NCBI RefSeq assembly: GCF_000708285.2
Contig: NZ_JAUG01000035.1
Span: 1 to 43,105, forward strand
Source: Pedobacter borealis DSM 19626
GTDB taxonomy: Bacteria; Bacteroidota; Bacteroidia; Sphingobacteriales; Sphingobacteriaceae
Direction: 5' to 3'
DNA length: 43,105 nucleotides
The notes beneath the pieces are model-generated. The model was not told where the DNA came from, made no database searches, and was given only the letters and a program-made list of their open reading frames with translations. A program made the position numbers and the translations under genes. Shown in pieces: positions 18,414 to 26,982 of this stretch (position 1 is its first letter; each line of letters starts with the position of its first letter).

Positions 18414-19355
18414 CTATTTTACTGCATAATCAAAAGCCTTAAACTTTTGAAAAACATTTGCTGCACAGCCCAGTAAACCTGCTTTATTGCCCAACTTAGC
18501 AGCAACTACCAATTCATTACCGGGTACAATAGGCACTGCTAAAGTTTTAATTCTTCTTTCTATCTCGCGAACATAGAAGGCACCAGATTCGCTTATGCCT
18601 CCACCAATTACAATTTTTTGCGGACTAAATACATTTATAAAACTAATAATGCCAGTAGCCAGATAATCGAAATGCGATTCCATAGCTTCAACGGCATATT
18701 CTTCTCTAGCCAGATATTTCTCTACCATATATTTACCATCAATCTCTTCTGGTGAATTGGGGTGGATAGACTGATAATGGTTAAGCAGGGCAGATACTGA
18801 CGCATAAGCTTCTAAACAACCGCGACCTCCGCAGGCACAGGCAACCCCACAGTGTTGTACAACAATATGCCCTAATTCTGTACCTCTATTTCTAAATCCT
18901 CCATAAAGCTTATTATCAATCATCACAGCACCACCTATTCCCGTACCTACGGTAAGGAAAACCACATCACTACAATCTTTGGCCGCCCCATAAGTCATTT
19001 CTCCAAGTCCCATTAAATTGGCATCATTATCCATTACAATATTATAACGTGTTACTTCTTGCAGGATTTCACCTAAAGCCAATTGTTTAAAGCCGGGTAA
19101 ATTATCAGCACCCGCAATAATCTTATTGTTGTAAATAATCCCCGGAAAACCAATGCCCACGCCAAGAATAGGGTTTTTAATTTTTTTAGCACAGGTATTG
19201 ATCGCTTCTACAATGAGCGCAATAATTGCACCTTGTGTTTTCGCATTTTTTAGCGATACAATAATGGAATATAAAATTTCGCCATTTTGATTTACTACTC
19301 CACATTTGAGTGAAGATCCACCCACATCAATTCCGATGGCATACGATTGTTCCAT
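18414..19355 (-). CDS. ROK-family sugar kinase (glucokinase-like)
   Basis: The 313-residue product (from the ATG at 19355) should phosphorylate a hexose in the cytosol. Seen are the ATP phosphate loop AIGIDVGGSSLK (6-17), the catalytic segment MDNDAN (108-113), GTGIGGA (137-143) and the ROK zinc site: His163 in ELGHIVV plus CACGGRGCLE (Cys173, Cys175, Cys180). The frame opens eight codons earlier, at 19379, but the methionine directly before EQSYAIGIDVGG is the natural start. Sugar specificity cannot be read; glucose or another hexose released by the nearby glycosidases is likely. It is convergent with the GH36 gene, with a type B repeat in between. Confidence 0.92.
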   Translation of the reverse strand: MEQSYAIGIDVGGSSLKCGVVNQNGEILYSIIVSLKNAKTQGAIIALIVEAINTCAKKIKNPILGVGIGFPGIIYNNKIIAGADNLPGFKQLALGEILQEVTRYNIVMDNDANLMGLGEMTYGAAKDCSDVVFLTVGTGIGGAVMIDNKLYGGFRNRGTELGHIVVQHCGVACACGGRGCLEAYASVSALLNHYQSIHPNSPEEIDGKYMVEKYLAREEYAVEAMESHFDYLATGIISFINVFSPQKIVIGGGISESGAFYVREIERRIKTLAVPIVPGNELVVAAKLGNKAGLLGCAANVFQKFKAFDYAVK

Positions 19356-19755
19356 GTTGAAATTATTTAAAGTAATCATATACCGAACCTACTTTAAATC
19401 TCATTTGCATTGCTTTATTGGACATGTTTTTCAATAACATTTTATTATTCGAATCTAATATAGGCTAAAAATAGAATTCGATAAGCTCTACCCGTTAGAT
19501 TTCAGTCCAAAGCCTTTAAATATTGATTAAAAAGAGAAATAAACACTTAACAGTAATCATTTTAGGCAACACAGCCATAAACTTAATGCTTTTAAGCATG
19601 AGGAATGCAGTGAATAGCTCGACCCTTATGCAGTTTGGGGCACGCGGCTACTAAATCTTCATCACTAAGCAGTTTTCCACCTACTGTATTACCTATTTTG
19701 CTTAAAAAAACAACCCAAAAAGCTAGCTATATAGCAGTCTCCTTTTTTAGAAAAA
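19356..19755. other. Intergenic region with a possible gene remnant
   Basis: About 400 bp lie between the sugar isomerase-like gene and the ROK gene, both on the minus strand. On that strand 19595-19726 is an open frame of 44 codons ending in TAA at 19592-19594. It includes KIGNTVGGKLLSDEDLVAAC and looks protein-like, but has no ATG, GTG or TTG start. I do not recognise it; it may be the tail of a decayed gene. A small hairpin, ATGCTT/AAGCAT, overlaps its stop. The rest is AT-rich with nothing recognisable. Confidence 0.3.
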
Positions 19756-20682
19756 CTACAAATATCTTTTTCTCCAAACCTGCATCATATATACATTTAT
19801 TTCCCATTGATCGGCAACTGGAAGGTTGGTAAACGGAATGGTTGGCATATAACTGGGCGGCCCAAATTCGGTTAACATGGTCAGGACTTTACCTTGTTGT
19901 TTTTTTATGGCAACAACTTTGTCCCACCAGGCAAAATGAGCTTCAACTGCTTGCTTCCATTCCGGAGCTCTTGGATCGCTTACCTGTGGTCCTTCTGCAT
20001 GGCCTACCCTGGAGTGAACATGATCGGTACGTGAAATGGCAAGTGCCACGGTTTCTGGTTGATCTTCGAGTAAACTTTCGCTCACATTGCACCAATGAGA
20101 AATATCGAGGGTTAGCCTTAAATCAGGGTTTTTCTCTAAATATTGTAGTGATGCCGGGGCTGAATAAAGCATACGCGACCGATGGGTTTCATGATAAATT
20201 GGAACTCCTGTTTCTTTGGCATACTGAACAGTAAAATCAATGAATTTTTTGTTGTCCTGGTATTGAAAAAAATCTTTTCCCGAGTGAACATTTATATACA
20301 ACGGTTTTTGATATCGATGTTCAATGGCTTCTTTAAGTACTTTTTTAAAAGTTGCAAAGTGTGGTACCGGTAGGGCTTCGTCTCCACGACAAAGAAAACC
20401 AACTTCTAATTGATATTTTTTTAACGCTTTGAATAACTCTTCTGCAATTTCCGGCATCCAGAGGATTTCTATTCCATCATAGCCTGAATCTTTTGCCTTT
20501 TTGCAAAAATCGGTTACCGAGCCATTAAAGCCCCAATAAGGTGCCATGATTTTTAGGGCGAAACCATTTGTCCATTTTTCAGATCCTAAAGAAGGTGCAC
20601 TAAATGTTTCCATTGGTGTTAAAAATAAAGCTGATGTGAGTGCCATGCTACCGCCTATAAAATTGCGTCGGTTATATTTCAT
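19756..20682 (-). CDS. Tat-exported sugar phosphate isomerase/epimerase-like TIM barrel
   Basis: The 308-residue product has a twin-arginine signal (NRRNFIGGS, residues 4-12, then a hydrophobic stretch to about 29), so it is probably exported folded. The rest fits the xylose-isomerase-like TIM-barrel family. Likely metal and substrate residues are Glu72 (YDGIEIL), Glu165 (YHETH), Asp193/His196 (LDISHW), His221/His223 (DHVHSR) and Glu272 (LTEFGPP). The reaction is unknown; family members isomerise or epimerise sugars or related acids. It lies in the glycan locus between the kinase and barrel genes, all on the minus strand, but gaps of 209 and 400 bp argue against one tight operon. Confidence 0.87.
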   Translation of the reverse strand: MKYNRRNFIGGSMALTSALFLTPMETFSAPSLGSEKWTNGFALKIMAPYWGFNGSVTDFCKKAKDSGYDGIEILWMPEIAEELFKALKKYQLEVGFLCRGDEALPVPHFATFKKVLKEAIEHRYQKPLYINVHSGKDFFQYQDNKKFIDFTVQYAKETGVPIYHETHRSRMLYSAPASLQYLEKNPDLRLTLDISHWCNVSESLLEDQPETVALAISRTDHVHSRVGHAEGPQVSDPRAPEWKQAVEAHFAWWDKVVAIKKQQGKVLTMLTEFGPPSYMPTIPFTNLPVADQWEINVYMMQVWRKRYL

Positions 20683-20801
20683 TTGATATATATATTACGG
20701 ATTCAAGTTACACATTTTTAGTTTTTAAAGAATTTAGTTTATATCAAAAGGTGGTTTCATTTATAAAATAATCGAAAAAACAAAGCACTGTTAAACACAA
20801 A

Positions 20802-20838
20802 AAGAGGTTGCATCATTAATAAAAATGATCAACCTCTT
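20802..20838 (-). terminator. Terminator hairpin behind the small barrel-protein gene
   Basis: AAGAGGTTG...ATCATT pairs with AATGAT...CAACCTCTT with one bulged base, and a T-rich run follows on the minus strand. It lies about 54 bp behind the barrel gene's stop. Its arm GGTTGCATCAT resembles the outer edge of the type B repeats (ATGATACAACC read in reverse), which hints that those repeats also carry or neighbour terminators. Confidence 0.65.
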
Positions 20839-20891
20839 ATGTTCTTCAAATATTCAAACTTATTAAGTTAAAATAATAAGTTTAGATGTGC

Positions 20892-21461
20892 CTAAAACAA
20901 TTTAAATCCTACAGATAGATTAAACAAACCACTTTTTTCATTCAGGCCCTTGTTAATTTTTGTAAGGCCTCTACTGTATCTCGCGTCGATACTGATGTTG
21001 CCAACATCTACCCCGGCATTGATCACTCCACCGAAATTAAGCTTTTTATAATCAAAGCCAGCTGGTCCTTTTGCTTCGTTAAGAGTATAATTAACATCAG
21101 GCCCCGCAGAAACCCTGAAATTTAAGGCTTCGGTATCGATAAGCTTATATCCAACCATAAGTGGTAAATTAAGTTGGTTAAATTTTGGTGTATAAGTGTT
21201 AGCTGCATAAACATATGAACTCTTAAAACTAACATAGTTCAATTCTGGTTGAAAGTATAATGATTTACCAACCCGGGCGAATACCCCAAAATTATAACCT
21301 ACCTTTCCTTTTTTATCCGTTATGGTCTTTAAACTTGTTGGCAATGTTCCATAGTTTACACCAGCTTTTACACCAAATACAAGATCAGCGTCTTGTGCTT
21401 TTGCCACTCCCGCTGTAATAACCATAACAGCAACTAATAAATAAAACTTGTTCATTTTCAT
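20892..21461 (-). CDS. Small outer-membrane beta-barrel protein (porin/PorT-like)
   Basis: The 189-residue product starts with a signal peptide (about 1-22, ending AKA-Q). It continues as alternating strands typical of the Bacteroidota 'outer membrane beta-barrel' domain: FGVKAGVNYG at the first strand, then YNFGVFARVGKSLYFQPELNYV, and a final strand ending NLSVGFKLF with the C-terminal Phe expected of a barrel. An eight-stranded barrel fits the size. No enzymatic function is implied; such proteins are structural or bind ligands. A hairpin terminator follows about 54 bp behind and a type B repeat lies upstream. Confidence 0.85.
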   Translation of the reverse strand: MKMNKFYLLVAVMVITAGVAKAQDADLVFGVKAGVNYGTLPTSLKTITDKKGKVGYNFGVFARVGKSLYFQPELNYVSFKSSYVYAANTYTPKFNQLNLPLMVGYKLIDTEALNFRVSAGPDVNYTLNEAKGPAGFDYKKLNFGGVINAGVDVGNISIDARYSRGLTKINKGLNEKSGLFNLSVGFKLF

Positions 21462-21579
21462 ACTTTTTGTTTTTTAAATAATTAAATATTTATTGTGTTT
21501 TTGAAAGTATGACAACAACATTTGGATTTACCCCTACGCCCAATGTCATTTATTTTTTAAGGACAAAACAAAAAACATT

Positions 21580-21676
21580 GTCATCCTGTCCAAAGGACTC
21601 CTACGGAGAGCCTGTCGAAGGACAAATGTTTTTTCATTTTCGACCATAGAAAGGTCTTCGACAAGCTCAGACTGAC
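21580..21676. repeat. Intergenic repeat, type B (copy 3, inverted)
   Basis: It reads GTCATCCTGTCCAAAGGACT, then GGAGAGCCTGTCGAAGGAC, then GGTCTTCGACAAGCTC and ends CTGAC. It is the same element as at 18.2 and 25.2 kb in the opposite orientation. It lies behind the 458-residue glycosidase gene and before the barrel gene. Confidence 0.8.
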
Positions 21677-21760
21677 AACGGCATAGTACTTAACTTAATC
21701 ACATTGCCCTATGCCATTAAAAAAATAAATTAAACTTACGGTGAAAAAAGCTAGATGTAG

Positions 21761-23137
21761 TTAGGCTCTTTTAAATTTAACTGAGCTTCCTGGTTTTACC
21801 CAAACTGCTTTCTTCACAATGGTTTTCCCTTTATCATCTAAAAATTTGGGCTGCCAGAGAATTTTCTTTTGGCCATTATTGGTTAGTGTTGTAGCAACAT
21901 TACCATTATGTTTTACTGTAACGGAAGTCATTAATACAGGTAAATCTTTTAATTCGGAACTTGTTGTTTTTTTACCACGGTACAATGTTGTGATCTGATC
22001 AAACCGTGCATCGGCTTCTATTCCCATTAATCCTTCTGTAAAACCTTTAATAACACCGAAAGAAACTTCAGGGTACTCCCTCCTGGCTGTTGCAGGATCG
22101 GTTAAATGCAACAAATAACCGTAGGCTTTTTCTGTCTGCCCGTTTTGGTACATAATTAAAGGAAAATACGACAGGTTTTCTACATTCCAGTTTTTCGATA
22201 ATAGATGTTGAATGGTTTTTTCTTTGCGTTCACCAGCTTTTAAAGCATCGAACCAGAGTAAAAAAGTTTCCCCTTCATCCATACCAAATTTATGGTCGTT
22301 CGAATAAAAAGTATGGTATTGCGAAGCGCTGTCGTTCCACCACAAAGCATCGATACTTTTCTGATAAGCTACAGCCTTTTCTTTAAACTGTTTTGCTTTA
22401 TTGTGCTGTCCTTTTAGGTCGAGCATAGCTGCATACGACATTAGTCCCCTGTAGATTGCGCCCACAAGATCGACCCCCATTTTAATATTGGGCACTCCCT
22501 CCGAATAAGAAGGTAAACCACGGCACCTATGAAAAGAATCGTTATCATTGAATGGCACTGGCGCATTTGGATGCGTTGGTCTTTTCAGCAAAGAATCGGC
22601 CTGCAATACCCAGCGGTTAATATATTCAGTTACCGATTTTTCGTGAAAGTTTTTAAAACCTGCGCCGTTGATATATTCAAGGTCGCCGGTCCATAAATAT
22701 AATTTCCAACTGGCATTAAGCACATCAAAATTCGCATTCAGGTTATACCAAAATGCTGTATCATTGCGATAATCTTCTTTAGCAGGTTTACCTAAATGGT
22801 TAATTTCCCAATAAGAACACCAGTCTTTAGATTCGGATATATTGTTAACAAATAGCCTGAACATATTTTTATTTTCCTTATTCAAGCCTAATATCTCGCC
22901 ACCAATGCTCTGGTGGGCTACATCGCGCATACAGAATGCCGATCTTGGCGGTAAAGCAGATTCGTACCAAGGGCCAACCGGATCAGAAGGCTTGCCTTTA
23001 TAACTTAATGCCATTTCTTTGGCCCTAACAAATGCGGTTTGCAAAGCGGCATCGGTTGATTTGAAAGTTACTCCGCCCTGGGCATAAACGCCGTAGCATA
23101 GGCAAAGAAAAATGTATACAAAAAGGATTCTTTTCAT
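21761..23137 (-). CDS. Secreted six-hairpin glycosidase-like protein
   Basis: The 458-residue product has a signal peptide (about 1-19, ending VYA-Q). Its helical pattern and motifs suggest an (alpha/alpha)6 barrel: WYESALPPRSAFCMRDVAHQ (57-76), NDNDSFHRCRGLPSYSEG (197-214), and FGMDEGETFLLWFDAL (284-299), where acidic residues could be catalytic. A short strand-rich tail (about 400-458) may be a small beta domain. I cannot assign a GH family or substrate. The gene starts 4 bp after the preceding 661-residue glycosidase gene, so the two are co-transcribed and may act on the same glycan. A type B repeat follows. Confidence 0.75.
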   Translation of the reverse strand: MKRILFVYIFLCLCYGVYAQGGVTFKSTDAALQTAFVRAKEMALSYKGKPSDPVGPWYESALPPRSAFCMRDVAHQSIGGEILGLNKENKNMFRLFVNNISESKDWCSYWEINHLGKPAKEDYRNDTAFWYNLNANFDVLNASWKLYLWTGDLEYINGAGFKNFHEKSVTEYINRWVLQADSLLKRPTHPNAPVPFNDNDSFHRCRGLPSYSEGVPNIKMGVDLVGAIYRGLMSYAAMLDLKGQHNKAKQFKEKAVAYQKSIDALWWNDSASQYHTFYSNDHKFGMDEGETFLLWFDALKAGERKEKTIQHLLSKNWNVENLSYFPLIMYQNGQTEKAYGYLLHLTDPATARREYPEVSFGVIKGFTEGLMGIEADARFDQITTLYRGKKTTSSELKDLPVLMTSVTVKHNGNVATTLTNNGQKKILWQPKFLDDKGKTIVKKAVWVKPGSSVKFKRA

Positions 23138-23141
23138 GTGT

Positions 23142-25127
23142 TTAATATAAGTTAATTTCTACAGCCTGTTTTCCGTTCCAGTTGATTTCTTGTTTTTTGC
23201 CACTTTCCTGTTCTACCAAAATTTTGATCTTTCCTCCAATCTTGAAAACCGTAATATCAAAATCGCTATTAAATGCCCTTATGTGTTTAAGCGACATTTG
23301 TTTCCAGCCTGCAGGAAGATAAGGGCACAACCGGAATGATTTAAAACCAGTAGGTTGTATCCCAAACAATCCTTCGGTTATGGCACGACAATATAATCCA
23401 CTCTCAGCCGAAAGATGGCGCTGATCTCCTTCTGGCCAGGCTTCAACAGCATAAGGCACATGTTCGCCCAGCAAACGTTTGGCGGTATAATATTTCAGAT
23501 ATTTCATGGTGGTATCGGTCATACCTGCATTGAACAAGCCACGCACAGCGTACAAAAGTGAACGGTCCCAGAATACTTTTGATCCTGATTCGCTCAACAT
23601 CCCGTCCTTTGTCCACAGGTAATCAGACAAAAGCGCCTTGGCGGTCTGCTCCTTTCTGTCGTAAATCCCCATCACCAAAGGCATTCCAATCCATGATCTA
23701 AGCTTATCGTTTCCATCGTAGTAACGGTAAGTATCGAATCCCTGCACCTTTGCCCCAAAATATTTCTCTATTGCTATTTTTAGTACAGATGCTTCTTTAA
23801 GCAAATTTGTTGAAGTTGTTTTATCGCCAAGACTTGCTGACAGATCTGCAGCACTGATCAATGCACCGTAAACCAGCGCGTTGGTTGATAGGTTAATTTT
23901 ACCAGCCGGAAACCTGCCTTCCAGCTCATCCGAATCGGAAGCAATTACCCCATCTGCACTTTTTTTCCTTCTTGAAAATTCCAGGCACCATGTTATCAGT
24001 GGCCACAATTGTCGGGCCTCGGCTGTATCTGCATAAGCCAGAGCAAACCTCGATGCACCATAAGCAATCATAGCCATATCGCCACGGTCGCCCGCTCCAT
24101 TCCATTTATCAGTTCCTTCTGCTATAATCGAACTAGGAATCGGTTTGTATTCGGGATTCATGTATTTGGCAAACAGGCGGAAACTGTTTTTAGCACTTTC
24201 ATTCCCTGCAGCATTGCCCAAAAAAGGAAAAAACGGGTCCATGTATTCTGCCTGATCGTTTGCCCAGATCGCAGCGTAATAAGATCCACCACCCGGACCA
24301 TGCATCAAACCATTTTTTGTATCAAAAATACTTTCAGAAGCTCTGATTTTGGCAAAAGCAAACATCTGGTTCAGGGTATCATTTGGTGTTTTCAGTACCA
24401 GTTGCTGTGTAATTTCGCTTACGAAATTCCGTCGTTTTAACGATTCGTATACTGAAGAAAAAGTATAAGGCTGGTCGGCTGTTTTCCGTGCCGAATAAAC
24501 AATTGCATAGGTTTGCTCTTCTCCTGCTTTTAAAATAAACTTACCGGTCCCATATATTTTTGTATTGAGCAGGTAAGTACCATAAACGCCTTTACTGCGT
24601 GCGGTACTATCTGTTTGATCAAACTCCGGAACAACAATTTCGACTGGTTTCAATCCATTATTTTTAAATATCGTGTGTTCAATAAATGCTGGTTTATCGG
24701 TTGATGGGAATAACTCGCGCAATATGCTCACATTTCCTATTTCAGACCTGACCTTCACCGAACCATTGATTGAAAAAGCCACTGGCTGTTCGTCCAAAGC
24801 TGTTCCGTCGATCAAAACCGGAGGTATTAACTGGTCAAAATCCCTAATCAGACTACCCCGGGTATCGTTTGGGATTGTCCGCAGCATCGGGAACACGAGT
24901 TTTCTTTTTAAGATCAGGTTATTTTTATCGTTTACCCCATAGGTAATTATTGCGGAAATTTGTTTCCCGCTCATTTCTATCTGATCGGTATGTTTGGCAT
25001 TTTTTTTAACGGTCCATTCGATGCCCCCGTTCTTCTGCAGGTGCCAGCGTAAATTCTGAGCGTTTACATCAAAACAATGCAGCAAAATTAAGATGAACGG
25101 TATACATTTTATTGGTAAAGATTTCAT
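23142..25127 (-). CDS. Secreted six-hairpin glycosidase-like enzyme
   Basis: From the ATG at 25127 the product is 661 residues, beginning with a clean signal peptide (MKSLPIKCIPFILILLHCF...NAQ). The frame is open 11 codons further, to 25160, but that would put extra residues before the signal. After an N-terminal beta-sandwich (to about 240) comes an (alpha/alpha)6 barrel with the segments HGPGGGSYYAAIWANDQAEY, DRGDMAMIAYGA, SDSDELEGRFPAG and AWPEGDQRHLSAESGLYCRA. The tail FGIQPTGFKSFRLCPYLPAGW resembles the GH65/GH94-type C-terminal region. The exact family is not assignable. It lies 188 bp behind susD, with a type B repeat between, and 4 bp before the next glycosidase gene. Confidence 0.78.
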   Translation of the reverse strand: MKSLPIKCIPFILILLHCFDVNAQNLRWHLQKNGGIEWTVKKNAKHTDQIEMSGKQISAIITYGVNDKNNLILKRKLVFPMLRTIPNDTRGSLIRDFDQLIPPVLIDGTALDEQPVAFSINGSVKVRSEIGNVSILRELFPSTDKPAFIEHTIFKNNGLKPVEIVVPEFDQTDSTARSKGVYGTYLLNTKIYGTGKFILKAGEEQTYAIVYSARKTADQPYTFSSVYESLKRRNFVSEITQQLVLKTPNDTLNQMFAFAKIRASESIFDTKNGLMHGPGGGSYYAAIWANDQAEYMDPFFPFLGNAAGNESAKNSFRLFAKYMNPEYKPIPSSIIAEGTDKWNGAGDRGDMAMIAYGASRFALAYADTAEARQLWPLITWCLEFSRRKKSADGVIASDSDELEGRFPAGKINLSTNALVYGALISAADLSASLGDKTTSTNLLKEASVLKIAIEKYFGAKVQGFDTYRYYDGNDKLRSWIGMPLVMGIYDRKEQTAKALLSDYLWTKDGMLSESGSKVFWDRSLLYAVRGLFNAGMTDTTMKYLKYYTAKRLLGEHVPYAVEAWPEGDQRHLSAESGLYCRAITEGLFGIQPTGFKSFRLCPYLPAGWKQMSLKHIRAFNSDFDITVFKIGGKIKILVEQESGKKQEINWNGKQAVEINLY

Positions 25128-25183
25128 ATCAAAAAGGGAAAAATGAATAGGCTTGCTCATAAATACGATTTTTCTTCAAATCT

Positions 25184-25294
25184 ATCACGTTGAGCCTGTC
25201 GAAACGCCTTAAAATCTTTCGACAAGGTCCTTCGACAAGCTCTCCGAAGGAGTCCTTTGGACAGGATGACAAATTTTATATTTATGAGACAATC
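25184..25294. repeat. Intergenic repeat, type B (copy 4)
   Basis: It carries GAGCCTGTCGAAACGCCTT, then GTCCTTCGACAAGCTCTCC, then GGAGTCCTTTGGACAGGATG and TATTTATGAGACAATCT. It matches 18216-18327 block for block. It sits between susD and the glycosidase gene of the same operon, so it could fold in the transcript and reduce read-through. Confidence 0.8.
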
Positions 25295-25315
25295 TTCATT
25301 AAAAATAGCATTTAA

Positions 25316-26971
25316 TTAATAATTTGGGTTTTGCACAATGGCAGGGTTCTTTTGTATTTCGCTTCTCGGGATTGGGTAAAAATAAAAACCTGGTACCCAA
25401 GTACGCTCCTGAACGGTCATTAATGCATAGGTAAAAGTACCGTTTGCCTGTTTGGTAATCGTTACCCCTTTTGCATCTTCCGAACCTGTTTCCCCTATCC
25501 CCCATCTCCTGATATCAAAATAACGGTGTCCTTCAAAGCAAAGTTCGATTCTTCGCTCATGTCTTATCTTATCCATTAATACTGATCCAGAGCCACTTAC
25601 CGCTGGCATACCTGCTTTTTCGATCCTTATTTTATTCAGGTAATTTAAGGCTTCGCCGTCTTCACCAAGTGCAGCACAGGCTTCGGCATAATTTAGATAG
25701 ATTTCTGATAACCTGAAAACCACCCACTGCGTAGCATCGTAGTCCTGAACATTCCAATCGAAAGCCTCATTTACCATTTTTTTCACACAGTATCTGGTTT
25801 TCGAAGCATTCCACGGAGAATAAGGACTTTGCGGAGAGTCGTCTCCACCTTCGTAAAAGCTGGTTAAACGTCCTTTAAACTGCTGGTTATTGGCCAAAAT
25901 TGTCGCATAAAATCTTGGTTCTCTGTTCAGATACGGATCTTTTGCCTGTACAGGATTGCTCCAGCTAAATTTAGTACCATCGGCCATTTCAAAATCATCA
26001 ACCATTTGTTGAACAACATTGTAAGCGCTATAACCATTATAACCATTTGGGCTTAAATCTCTGCTCACGGTATTATAACGATCTGCTCTTACCAAGCCGC
26101 TGTATACCCTCGAAAAAATAATTTCTGAATTGAAAAAATCGAGGTAAGTTTTGTTATAAGTACCGTTAGCCGCATTGCCATATAAAGCATATTTAGGCGT
26201 AGCAAAGTCAATTACGGCCTTGGCTGCTAATTTTGCATCTTCCCAAAGCTTCTTATCGTTGCTTTTGTTAAAATAAGGACTCGCTGCATATAGTAAAAGT
26301 CTCGATTTTAAGGCTAAAGCTGCACCTGTGGTGGCGCGGCCTTTATCATTAGCATTTGCATAAACTGTTGGCAGGGTTTTTAAAGCCTCTGTGATCTCGG
26401 CAAGTATAAAATCTTTTGTTTCGGTCCATGTGGCTCTTTTCTCGTTAAAGCTTTTGTCGTTCACATCGTAAACCTTAACAATAAGCGGTACGCCACCAAA
26501 CCTTTTTAGCAGTTCGAAATAAGCCAAAGCGCGTAAAAAATGTACCTCACCTTTCATCGTTTTAACCGCATCGCCTCCTCCTGTTACCTGGTCAATATTT
26601 GCGAAGAATATATTGCTGTAGCGGATAGAAGCATACATTTTGTTCCAATGGTTCAACGATCCTGAACTTTGGTTATCAGGTGTGGCCTCGCCCCGTACAT
26701 ACAGGTTTTCATTTGTCCAGTTAAAGTTTCCATAAAGCTCATCGGTTTGCGCGCCCCAGCCTAGCCCACTATCCTGGTAAGCCAGTACAGTTTGATCGTA
26801 AATACTGTTTACAAAAACCTGAACCAGTTTTGGATCGGTCCATACATCCTTTTCTGAGTAAGCATTTAAAGGCTGCAGCTCGAGTGCCTTTTTACATCCC
26901 CCGATTAACAGCAGTGTACAGATGAGTAAAACCGTGCTGTTTATTTTTAAATTATTTATGTTCAATTTCAT
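25316..26971 (-). CDS. susD-like: SusD/RagB-type glycan-binding lipoprotein
   Basis: The 551-residue product is a SusD-family lipoprotein on the cell surface that helps the TonB-dependent partner capture glycans. A lipoprotein signal ends LLLIGGC, with Cys26 lipidated. The family's helical TPR-like N-terminal region includes GEVHFLRALAYFELLKRFGGVPL, and the C-terminal end shows RHERRIELCFEGHRYFDIRRWG and RTWVPGFYFYPIPRSEIQKN. Length is typical. It follows the SusC-like gene by 11 bp. Its ligand is not readable, but the neighbours suggest a plant or microbial glycan that contains alpha-galactose. Confidence 0.96.
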   Translation of the reverse strand: MKLNINNLKINSTVLLICTLLLIGGCKKALELQPLNAYSEKDVWTDPKLVQVFVNSIYDQTVLAYQDSGLGWGAQTDELYGNFNWTNENLYVRGEATPDNQSSGSLNHWNKMYASIRYSNIFFANIDQVTGGGDAVKTMKGEVHFLRALAYFELLKRFGGVPLIVKVYDVNDKSFNEKRATWTETKDFILAEITEALKTLPTVYANANDKGRATTGAALALKSRLLLYAASPYFNKSNDKKLWEDAKLAAKAVIDFATPKYALYGNAANGTYNKTYLDFFNSEIIFSRVYSGLVRADRYNTVSRDLSPNGYNGYSAYNVVQQMVDDFEMADGTKFSWSNPVQAKDPYLNREPRFYATILANNQQFKGRLTSFYEGGDDSPQSPYSPWNASKTRYCVKKMVNEAFDWNVQDYDATQWVVFRLSEIYLNYAEACAALGEDGEALNYLNKIRIEKAGMPAVSGSGSVLMDKIRHERRIELCFEGHRYFDIRRWGIGETGSEDAKGVTITKQANGTFTYALMTVQERTWVPGFYFYPIPRSEIQKNPAIVQNPNY

Positions 26972-26982
26972 GATATACTTTT

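Noticed and set aside
19842..20234. 130-codon plus-strand frame opposite the isomerase-like gene
   Set aside because: Lies fully inside a gene with Tat signal and TIM-barrel motifs on the other strand.
24009..24440. 143-codon plus-strand frame opposite the 661-residue glycosidase
   Set aside because: Antisense shadow with no recognisable motif and a poor composition.
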